Assembly: GCA_021784835.1 (NCBI GenBank)
Contig: JAJYHI010000077.1
Span: 1 to 11,205 of the forward strand
Length of the DNA: 11,205 bases
Direction of reading: 5' to 3'
DNA from: a bacterium
Lineage (GTDB): Bacteria > SZUA-79 > Acidulodesulfobacterales > Acidulodesulfobacteraceae
Part shown: piece after piece, positions 5,919 to 11,205 of the stretch
Layout: each line of letters opens with the position of its first letter
Numbering within the stretch: the stretch's first letter is position 1
The notes under the pieces: model-generated
Databases searched by the model: none
What the model was told of the DNA's origin: nothing
The model's input: only the letters and a program-made list of their open reading frames with translations
Position numbers and translations under genes: made by a program

Positions 5919-6963
5919 AGATTTTATGCCTGCTTTTTGCAATAGGTAAAATTAAGCTTTTCAAGAAAGACGGCTTATAATTTCGATTAAGAAAATTACA
6001 CGGGTCGCCCTCGGCAAATTTTTTTGCTAAGTATCTATACCCGAAGTTTCCGAATTTTTCTATCAGATACCTGTTTACGAGCGATGTTTCCAGCATCGGT
6101 TTAATCTCTTTTTTCCAGAGGGAATCATAATCCGAGCCTCTTATTATACTCATAGCGGCCAGATATCCTGATAAAACCGAATATCTTAACCCGAACCCCC
6201 AGAGGTAATCTTGAAATCCGGCCGATTCGCCTATATATATTTTTTTATCGAATGCGTTGGTATTTCTAATGAAAAAATTTCCGAATCCGCCGAATCTTTT
6301 TTCGTTTTGAATATCGATATATTTTTCGTTTTGGAAAAAATTAAGCAAATTTTTAAAATATTTTTTTGTATTTTTAAAATCTTTATAAATAACCGAAGCC
6401 ATTGTGCCGAAACCTTTATTTATAAGGAGATATGCATAGCCCTTAGGCGCGATTTCATCGTTAAAAATCACGGCCGCGCAGTCATTCGTTTCGGTATGGA
6501 ATGTTATGCCCGCCGCTATAAAATCCGCCCGCTTTGGACCTTCGGCTATTATAGTTTTTTCTTCGAAAGATTCGATGCGGCGGTTAAAAACTATTTCGAC
6601 TCCCAGACAAACGGCTTGCTTCTTGAGTCCCGCATCAAAAGAATCGGCGCCGCCGCCTCTTTGTACAAGATAAAAAACAGGCCTTTCGGACTTTATTTTA
6701 AGCGGAGCCATTTTTGGAGCGTATATATCGCCTTCATAATAAGGAATACATAAAAAATTAATATCTATTCCTAATTCCCTAAGAAGCGCAACTATGTCTT
6801 TATCTCCGCTCCAATTTTCCAAGCCTTGAAAATCGCCGTTCATCCTATGTCCGACATCCGGCGACATTTCATAAACCGTAGGCTTATATCCATGTTTTGC
6901 CAGAACTATTGCCGCCGTTAAACCGGCTGGTCCGGCTCCTGCGATATTTTTTTGATTTTCCAA
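5905..6963 (-). CDS. FAD-dependent oxidoreductase, geranylgeranyl-reductase-like
   Basis: This 352-residue flavoprotein begins almost at once with the dinucleotide-binding motif GAGPAG (9-14) and the ribose-binding glutamate at the end of the second strand (Glu32). A second FAD motif, GESAGF (245-250), is followed by WGFGLRYSVLSGYLAA (255-270). This pairing is typical of the geranylgeranyl reductase / p-hydroxybenzoate-hydroxylase-like superfamily, whose members reduce isoprenoid chains or hydroxylate aromatics. The substrate is not predictable. There is no transmembrane helix. The start appears to be a TTG at 6963: no ATG lies near enough to preserve the FAD motif, and the frame stays open upstream only to a stop near 7000. 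The ribosome site is weak. The gene heads a two-gene unit with the YjbQ-like gene. Confidence 0.82.
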   Translation of the reverse strand: MENQKNIAGAGPAGLTAAIVLAKHGYKPTVYEMSPDVGHRMNGDFQGLENWSGDKDIVALLRELGIDINFLCIPYYEGDIYAPKMAPLKIKSERPVFYLVQRGGGADSFDAGLKKQAVCLGVEIVFNRRIESFEEKTIIAEGPKRADFIAAGITFHTETNDCAAVIFNDEIAPKGYAYLLINKGFGTMASVIYKDFKNTKKYFKNLLNFFQNEKYIDIQNEKRFGGFGNFFIRNTNAFDKKIYIGESAGFQDYLWGFGLRYSVLSGYLAAMSIIRGSDYDSLWKKEIKPMLETSLVNRYLIEKFGNFGYRYLAKKFAEGDPCNFLNRNYKPSFLKSLILPIAKSRHKIYENI

Positions 6964-7084
6964 TTTTGAGTTCTTTATTAAAATTATATATTCTCTATCT
7001 TAATTTTAATACTACCATAATTTGACGCTTTTTCAAGCGGCGGGTAACAGCCTGAAAGCCTAAGTAAAAAATTAATTTTTATAG

Positions 7085-7090
7085 TATAAT
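7085..7090 (+). promoter_or_regulatory. Possible -10 box upstream of the pabC-like gene
   Basis: A perfect TATAAT sits 51-56 bp upstream of the ATG at 7141, in the gap between divergent genes. No recognisable -35 hexamer lies 16-18 bp before it, so this is a tentative promoter. Confidence 0.35.
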
Positions 7091-7140
7091 AGTTTTTTAC
7101 CGGATTTTTTACTCGAAACCGTATTAGTAAAATTTTATTA

Positions 7141-7776
7141 ATGTATTGTATTATGCTTCGTTTCATCGATACGATTAAATTAGCCGACGGGCATTATGAA
7201 CTTATAGGCGGACACAATAAGAGAATTAATGATACTATAAATCATTTTTTCGGTTTTAATCCCGCAATAGACCTCAATTCTTCTTTGCCTGAAGCCGGCA
7301 AATATAACCCCGGCATTTATAAATGCCGGCTGACCTATTCCGACCGTATCGAAAATATCGAAATTACCCCTTATATTAAAAGAACGATCAAAGGATTAAA
7401 GGTTGTCGATTTAGATTACAAGGTTTTTCTTCCAGAGTATAAGACGTTTAATTATGAGTTCAAATATCAAGACAGAACGCTAATAAATTCATTCTTAACG
7501 GGAATCGACGCTTTCTCCGACGTTCTTTTTATAAAAAACGGCCTGTTAACCGATACCTCTTTTTCTAATATAATTTTGTTTGACGGAGAAAAATGGATTA
7601 CGCCGGATACTTACCTTTTAAACGGAGTGAAAAGACGCCATCTTTTAGAAAACGGCGAGATAATAGAAAAAAAGGTTTCTACCTACGACCTGAGCCGTTT
7701 TCAAAAAATATCCCTAATAAACGCAATGCTCGAACCGGAAGATATTACTATCGATATTCGCAACGTAGTATTTTAA
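7141..7776 (+). CDS. pabC: Class IV aminotransferase-fold, 4-amino-4-deoxychorismate lyase-like (PabC)
   Basis: This 211-residue PLP-fold-IV protein would convert aminodeoxychorismate to p-aminobenzoate plus pyruvate. Family features are FIDTIKL near the start, a probable PLP lysine at Lys108 (FKYQDR), LFIKNGLLTDTSFSNIILF (129-147), the product-side TPDTYLLNGVKRRHLLENG (154-172), and LINAML (192-197). It is shorter than E. coli PabC (about 270), like the compact forms often paired with a stand-alone PabB. In TDTSFSNI an Asp takes the place usually held by Glu. The start is uncertain: neither ATG 7141 nor ATG 7153 has a Shine-Dalgarno. It lies 42 bp before the pabB-like gene on the same strand, which supports the folate assignment over branched-chain aminotransferase. 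Confidence 0.82.
   Translation: MYCIMLRFIDTIKLADGHYELIGGHNKRINDTINHFFGFNPAIDLNSSLPEAGKYNPGIYKCRLTYSDRIENIEITPYIKRTIKGLKVVDLDYKVFLPEYKTFNYEFKYQDRTLINSFLTGIDAFSDVLFIKNGLLTDTSFSNIILFDGEKWITPDTYLLNGVKRRHLLENGEIIEKKVSTYDLSRFQKISLINAMLEPEDITIDIRNVVF
7310..7329. repeat. 20-bp perfect palindrome inside the pabC-like gene
   Basis: CCGGCATTTATAAATGCCGG is self-complementary over all 20 bases with no loop. It falls within the coding sequence at residues 57-63. Strand-symmetric sequence of this length is rare by chance, but the reading frame is uninterrupted and no function is evident. Confidence 0.6.
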
Positions 7777-7818
7777 TTTGTTCGCTATAAAACGCGATTT
7801 GCCAAATCTTAACGCAAT

Positions 7819-8811
7819 ATGATTTTAGATTCTAATTTCATAGAAAAAATGAATTATTACGGGAGAAACGGAATCAAGTTTCTTTTTATCGTAGATTTCG
7901 AGATGAAGTTTCCCGTTATTATGGAATTAGCGGAGACGAAAGACCCCGATATAAAATATTTTATAGACGGCGCAGACAATTATACGGGATATGCAGATAA
8001 TATATTTGATAAAAATGAATTCAGAATTAAAAAAAATCCGGTCCCGTTCGAAATTTATAAAAAAGCTTTCAATAATGTTATTAAACATGAGAAGGCCGGC
8101 AATTCGTATCTCGTAAATTTAACCTTTAAAAGCCCAGTAAAGATTAATCTTGGTTTGCAGGAAATATTTCATAAGAGCAGGTCTAAATATAAGCTGTATT
8201 TTAAGAATGCGTTTCAAGAATTTGTTTTATTTTCCCCCGAAACTTTTATCAACATATCCGGCGGAAAGATTTTTACTTATCCTATTAAAGGAACGATAGA
8301 CGCCGGTATTCCTAACGCAAAAGAAATTCTTGTAAACGATAAAAAGGAAAGGGCAGAACATTTAACGGTCGTTGACCTTTTAAGAAACGATTTGAATATC
8401 GTATGCAAAGACGTAAAAGTCAACAGGTTTTGTTTTATAGAAACGGTTAAAACAAATTTTGGAGAATTATTGCAGATGACCTCCGAGATTGAAGGCAAAA
8501 TTAAACCTGAATTAAATAGGCGGTTCGGGGACATTCTTTGCGGCATGCTTCCTGCAGGTTCCATTTGCGGGGCGCCTAAAAGAAAAACTTTGGAAATTAT
8601 AAAGGAAACCGAACCGGAAGAAAGGGGCTACTATACAGGAGTATTCGGCATATACGACGGGGAAACCTTTAAAAGTTCTGTTATGATAAGATTTATAGAA
8701 AAAACGGCGGGAGAATATTTTTACAGAAGCGGCGGCGGCATTACGGTTTACAGCGATATTAAAAAAGAATATGACGAAATTATTAAAAAAATTTATATTC
8801 CTATATATTAA
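7819..8811 (+). CDS. pabB: Aminodeoxychorismate synthase component I (PabB)
   Basis: This 330-residue chorismate-binding enzyme aminates chorismate to 4-amino-4-deoxychorismate for folate synthesis. The nucleophile motif PIKGT (155-159) has Lys157, the PabB-type residue; anthranilate synthases carry PIAGT. Other family blocks are KERAEHLTVVDLLRNDL (176-192), LPAGSICGAPKRKTLEII (244-261) and the terminal SGGGIT (304-309). The protein is essentially the catalytic domain; the N-terminal region is shorter than in E. coli PabB (about 450). It needs ammonia or a glutaminase partner (PabA), which is not in the window. It follows the pabC-like gene by 42 bp. No clear ribosome site is seen before ATG 7819; ATG 7849 is an alternative. 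Its end lies 2 bp from the convergent hydrolase gene. Confidence 0.92.
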   Translation: MILDSNFIEKMNYYGRNGIKFLFIVDFEMKFPVIMELAETKDPDIKYFIDGADNYTGYADNIFDKNEFRIKKNPVPFEIYKKAFNNVIKHEKAGNSYLVNLTFKSPVKINLGLQEIFHKSRSKYKLYFKNAFQEFVLFSPETFINISGGKIFTYPIKGTIDAGIPNAKEILVNDKKERAEHLTVVDLLRNDLNIVCKDVKVNRFCFIETVKTNFGELLQMTSEIEGKIKPELNRRFGDILCGMLPAGSICGAPKRKTLEIIKETEPEERGYYTGVFGIYDGETFKSSVMIRFIEKTAGEYFYRSGGGITVYSDIKKEYDEIIKKIYIPIY

Positions 8812-8813
8812 GA

Positions 8814-9476
8814 TTATAAGTATTTTAAGAACCATTCTGCGCTAAGGCGGGCAACTTCTTCCAGCGCCCCCGGTTCTTCAAAAAGATGAGTAGCTCCCGG
8901 TATAATTTCAAGTTTCTTTTTTGCCGGAATATTTTTATAAGCGGTTCTATTTAATTCGATAACCTCAAAGTCGTTCCCTCCGACTATTAACAGCGTCGGC
9001 GCCTTAACCTCAGGTAAACTCTCCATGGCAAGGTCTGGACGGCCGCCCCTTGAAACGACGGCATAAATAATGCTTGGTCTTTTTGCAGCTGCGATTAGAG
9101 CCGCCGCGGCTCCGGTGCTTGCCCCGAAATAACCTAATTTTAGACCCTTTAAGGACGGTTCTTTAACCAGCCAATCCGTAACGTCGATAAGCCTATTTGC
9201 AAGAAGTTCTATATTGAACCTGTATTCCGCCGTATAATTATCGATTTTTTCCTCTTCTGCGGTAAGAAGGTCAAAGAGGAGCGTGCCGAGATTATTTTTG
9301 TTTAAAATGCCTGCCACATAATTATTCCTCGTGCTGAACCTGCCGCTCCCGCTCCCGTGGGCAAAAATAACCAACCCCTCGGCTTTTTTGGGAATTTTTA
9401 AATTACCGTATATATTTTTACCGTTTATATGAATTAAAATCTCTTTTGTTATCGGTTGCGAATCATTATTTTTCAT
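8814..9476 (-). CDS. Dienelactone-hydrolase-like alpha/beta hydrolase
   Basis: This 220-residue cytosolic alpha/beta hydrolase has no signal peptide. The oxyanion-loop motif is HGSGSGR (40-46). The nucleophile elbow GASTG places Ser120 at the active site, with Asp169 (GGNDFE) and His197 (GATHLFEEPGALE) completing the triad. The GATHLFEEPG ending is typical of the dienelactone-hydrolase-like subgroup often linked to phosphoribosyltransferase genes. The substrate is unknown. The ATG at 9476 is preceded by GGTGA about 9 bases upstream. The gene is monocistronic, divergent from the operator-controlled unit on the right and convergent with pabB on the left. Confidence 0.88.
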   Translation of the reverse strand: MKNNDSQPITKEILIHINGKNIYGNLKIPKKAEGLVIFAHGSGSGRFSTRNNYVAGILNKNNLGTLLFDLLTAEEEKIDNYTAEYRFNIELLANRLIDVTDWLVKEPSLKGLKLGYFGASTGAAAALIAAAKRPSIIYAVVSRGGRPDLAMESLPEVKAPTLLIVGGNDFEVIELNRTAYKNIPAKKKLEIIPGATHLFEEPGALEEVARLSAEWFLKYL

Positions 9477-9614
9477 GGCATATTCACCGAATTTAAAAAA
9501 ACATAAACCTTTACTTAAAGTATACGACTATAAATATTAAAGTCAAACGTAAAAAGCAAAAAATAAAAATAAATGTCAAAATTCCATATGGCTCATATTA
9601 ATTATGTATGTTAA

Positions 9615-9644
9615 TTGACAAACTAAAATTATGTGATATTTAAT
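9615..9644 (+). promoter_or_regulatory. Promoter for the small ORF and alcohol dehydrogenase
   Basis: A perfect -35 TTGACA (9615-9620) is followed after 18 bp by TTTAAT (9639-9644), five of six matches to TATAAT. The left arm of an inverted repeat overlaps the spacer and -10 box, so the promoter looks controlled by a repressor or other dimeric regulator. Confidence 0.6.
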
Positions 9645-9666
9645 TATATATAGAATATCACATAAT
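9628..9666. promoter_or_regulatory. Operator-like 13-bp inverted repeat over the promoter
   Basis: ATTATGTGATATT (9628-9640) and AATATCACATAAT (9654-9666) are perfect inverted copies separated by 13 bases, giving a centre-to-centre distance of 26 bp. The left arm covers the -10 region and the right arm the start and early transcript, a layout typical of repression. A transcript made from further upstream could also fold it as a hairpin. The regulator is not identifiable here. Confidence 0.65.
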
Positions 9667-9686
9667 ATATGCGAAAAGGAGGAGTT

Positions 9687-9821
9687 ATGGAAAGCGTTAC
9701 TGCCGCAAAAAAATTTTATAAAATAATTAATATTAAAGATAAAGAATATGAATTAGTCTTAAAAATTAAAGAGGATGATAAAAAAGTAATGGATTTAAGA
9801 TTAACTCAAGCTTATAGATAA
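9687..9821 (+). CDS. Small ORF, 44 aa, leader gene of the alcohol dehydrogenase unit
   Basis: A 44-codon frame starts at ATG 9687 behind a near-perfect Shine-Dalgarno AAGGAGGAG (9676-9684), the strongest in the window, directly downstream of the regulated promoter. It ends at TAA 9819-9821. The product is charged (rich in Lys, Asp, Glu) and begins MESVTAAKKFYKI. It ends with DLRLTQAYR and shows an alternating pattern (KDKEYELVLKIKED) suggesting a small beta structure. It has no cysteine and no membrane segment. I do not recognise it. It lies 17 bp before the dehydrogenase gene and is surely co-transcribed. Confidence 0.7.
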   Translation: MESVTAAKKFYKIINIKDKEYELVLKIKEDDKKVMDLRLTQAYR

Positions 9822-9838
9822 ATGAGGTAAATACTACT

Positions 9839-10867
9839 ATGAAATCGATGATGTTAACAAAAATATCGGATTTAAAAATAAATAAAACGCCTCTAATTGC
9901 GGCAGAAACAGAAATTCCTAAAATTAATAAAAATGAAGTTTTAGTTAAGATTAATGCCTGCGCGGTCTGCCATACCGAATTAGACGAAATAGAAGGAAGA
10001 ATACAACCTATTAATCTTCCTGTTATTCCCGGACATCAGATAGTCGGCAGAGTAATTGAGACCGGCAGCGAAGTAAATAAACTTAGGATAGGAGACAGGG
10101 TTGGGATAGGCTGGATTAATTCTGCTTGCGGAAAATGCGAATATTGTAAAAGCGGGTTTGAAAACTTATGCGTCAATTTTGTCGCTACAGGTAAAGACGT
10201 GAACGGCGGTTATGCGGAATATACTAAGATAAACGAGAACTATGCCGCAATTATACCGGAAAGTTTTACGGATGAAGAGGTTGCTCCGCTTTTATGCGCA
10301 GGCGCCGTAGGGTATAGGGCTTTAAAACTTTCGGGAATTAAAAACGGAATGAATTTAGGTTTTCTCGGATTCGGAGCTTCCAATCATTTAGTCCTTAAGA
10401 TAGCCAAAGCCATTTTTCCGGATTCTAAATTTTTTGTTTTTGCAAGATCCGAAAACGAAAGAAAACTTGCCTTACGGTTAGGCTCATACTGGAGCGGAGA
10501 TATTAAAGATATTCCGCCGGAAAAATTACATGCGGTTATAGATACCACTCCGGTCTGGATGCCGGTAATAGAAATTATGAAAAATATAAAACCAGGCGGT
10601 CGACTTGTTATAAATAATATAAGAAAAGAAGATTCAGACAAAGATTATATATTAAATATCGATTATGCGCGTGATTTATGGATGGAAAAGGAAATAAAAT
10701 CGGTTGCCAACGTTGCGTTTGCAGATATTAAAGAAGTCTTGGAAATTGCCGCAAGGTTTAATATAAAACCTGAATTTCAAATTTATGATTTAAAAGAAGC
10801 AAATACCGCTTTATACGAAGTCAAAAATAAAAAAATTGAAGGCGCTAAAGTTTTAAAAGTTTCATAA
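9839..10867 (+). CDS. Zinc-dependent alcohol dehydrogenase family protein
   Basis: This 342-residue medium-chain dehydrogenase oxidises alcohols or reduces aldehydes with NAD(P). Catalytic zinc ligands are Cys44 (CAVCHTEL), His66 (PGHQIVG) and Cys153 (LLCAGAVGYR). The structural zinc site is complete: Cys97, Cys100, Cys103 and Cys111 (CGKCEYCKSGFENLC). The Rossmann motif GFLGFGASNH (174-183) has the GFGAS form of the adh_fam_2-type subgroup, and GHQ replaces the more usual GHE. Substrate unknown. GAGG (9824-9827) precedes ATG 9839 by 11 bases; ATGs at 9848 and 9851 are alternatives. It is transcribed with the 44-aa ORF and ends just before the parS palindrome. Confidence 0.9.
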   Translation: MKSMMLTKISDLKINKTPLIAAETEIPKINKNEVLVKINACAVCHTELDEIEGRIQPINLPVIPGHQIVGRVIETGSEVNKLRIGDRVGIGWINSACGKCEYCKSGFENLCVNFVATGKDVNGGYAEYTKINENYAAIIPESFTDEEVAPLLCAGAVGYRALKLSGIKNGMNLGFLGFGASNHLVLKIAKAIFPDSKFFVFARSENERKLALRLGSYWSGDIKDIPPEKLHAVIDTTPVWMPVIEIMKNIKPGGRLVINNIRKEDSDKDYILNIDYARDLWMEKEIKSVANVAFADIKEVLEIAARFNIKPEFQIYDLKEANTALYEVKNKKIEGAKVLKVS

Positions 10868-10872
10868 TTAGA

Positions 10873-10916
10873 TATTCCGTTATATATGTTTCACGTGAAA
10901 CATATATAACGGAATA
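10873..10916. promoter_or_regulatory. parS: parS copy 2 inside a 44-bp perfect palindrome; possible two-way terminator
   Basis: The central 16 bp (10887-10902) are TGTTTCACGTGAAACA, identical to copy 1 and to the parS consensus. Flanking arms ATTCCGTTATATA and TATATAACGGAAT extend the symmetry to 44 bp with no mismatch, far beyond what ParB needs. The element fills the gap between convergent genes (alcohol dehydrogenase and the NifX-like gene) with AT-rich flanks. Its transcript would fold into a long hairpin on either strand, so it may double as a bidirectional terminator. ParB binding is strongly supported by the exact match; the terminator role is inference. Confidence 0.88.
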
Positions 10917-10925
10917 AATTTTGCT

Positions 10926-11205
10926 TTAATGGGAACAGCCTGCATTATGGTGATGTTCGTGCGAAGAGCAGGTATGTCCGGATTCGAAAGTCGAAAAATT
11001 ATTTTCCTTGCTGTCCGTAAGAATATCCGAAATTAAACTTTTATCGGTTTTATAAACCTTAATGCCGTTTCTTTCCAGATTTCTTATAGCTCCTTCCCCT
11101 ATGCCGAAACAAACGACCGTATCTACGTTTTTGCCGGCTAAAGCGCCTACAGGGTTGCACATATTGTGTTCGTGATTTTTATTTGAATTTGCAATAACTT
11201 CGGAA
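10926..11205 (-). CDS. NifX/NifB-type dinitrogenase FeMo-cofactor domain protein, 3' part (start outside window)
   Basis: The minus-strand frame stays open to the right edge, so this is a C-terminal fragment of 93 residues; the Met at 11162 is internal. Visible are SEVIANSN, then HEHNMCNPVGAL and VDTVVCFGIGEGAIRNLERNGIKVYKT. These match the ribonuclease-H-like domain shared by NifX, NafY, the NifB C-terminus and the MTH1175-like stand-alone proteins. The tail (HTCSSHEHHHNAGCSH) is Cys/His-rich and probably metal-binding, as in many stand-alone members. Those are widespread in anaerobes without nitrogenase, so nitrogen fixation should not be assumed. It converges with the alcohol dehydrogenase gene across the parS palindrome. 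Confidence 0.82.
   Translation of the reverse strand, partial: SEVIANSNKNHEHNMCNPVGALAGKNVDTVVCFGIGEGAIRNLERNGIKVYKTDKSLISDILTDSKENNFSTFESGHTCSSHEHHHNAGCSH

Noticed and set aside
6211..6753. 180-codon plus-strand frame
   Set aside because: It lies entirely antisense to the well-supported flavoprotein gene, has a Phe/Ile-rich composition, and shows no recognisable domain or ribosome site.
7026..7039. Small hairpin (CGCTT, 4-base loop, AAGCG)
   Set aside because: A five-pair stem without a T-run or conserved context is insufficient for a terminator or riboswitch call.
9632..9662. TGTGA and TCACA half-sites resembling a CRP/FNR operator
   Set aside because: The half-sites are 21 bases apart, whereas CRP needs a 6-base spacer. 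They belong to a longer, wider inverted repeat.
1..11205. CRISPR arrays, tRNA/rRNA genes, transposases or insertion-sequence ends
   Set aside because: None seen: no regularly spaced direct repeats, no recognisable tRNA or rRNA sequence, and no transposase-like frame.

Overview
This is an AT-rich bacterial window with densely packed genes. It carries the mercury-methylation pair hgcA-hgcB (417-1774), a MerP-like/MerT-like pair directly downstream, and two perfect copies of the chromosomal parS site (365-380 and 10887-10902). hgcAB implies an anaerobe. The parS pair suggests a chromosomal, origin-proximal position. The content and AT-rich codon use would suit an uncultured deltaproteobacterial-type lineage (for example the Sva0485/Acidulodesulfobacterales group). 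That assignment is an impression, not something the sequence proves.

Layout. 1-281: 3' end of an ArsA/GET3-type ATPase gene. 282-416: leader holding the first parS. 417-1774: hgcA and hgcB, overlapping by 4 bp. 1863-1894: a promoter of the MerR-controlled type (20-bp spacer with a centred dyad). 1957-3199: a MerP-like HMA protein, a MerT-like membrane protein and an unrecognised 85-aa protein. 3208-3606 (minus): a DUF2784-like membrane protein. 3741-4505: an SppA-type S49 peptidase. 4525-5271 (minus): a TauE/SafE (TSUP) permease. 5523-6963 (minus): a geranylgeranyl-reductase-like flavoprotein overlapping a YjbQ/UPF0047 protein. 7141-8811: a pabC-like/pabB pair for p-aminobenzoate (folate) synthesis. 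8814-9476 (minus): a dienelactone-hydrolase-like alpha/beta hydrolase. 9615-10867: a promoter with a 13-bp inverted-repeat operator, a 44-codon small ORF and a zinc alcohol dehydrogenase. 10873-10916: a 44-bp perfect palindrome centred on the second parS, between convergent genes. 10926-11205 (minus): the 3' part of a NifX/NifB-type dinitrogenase-cofactor-domain gene with a Cys/His-rich tail.

The most interesting block is 1-3199. HgcA (corrinoid methyl carrier) and HgcB (2x[4Fe-4S] ferredoxin) convert Hg(II) to methylmercury. The next transcription unit encodes a MerP-like periplasmic protein and a MerT-like inner-membrane protein behind a MerR-type promoter. No mercuric reductase (merA) or organomercurial lyase (merB) is visible. 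The arrangement suggests a metal-responsive Hg(II) uptake module placed beside a methylation module, so that imported Hg(II) could be passed to HgcAB rather than reduced. Substrate and regulator are inferred. The rest looks like ordinary housekeeping and accessory genes.
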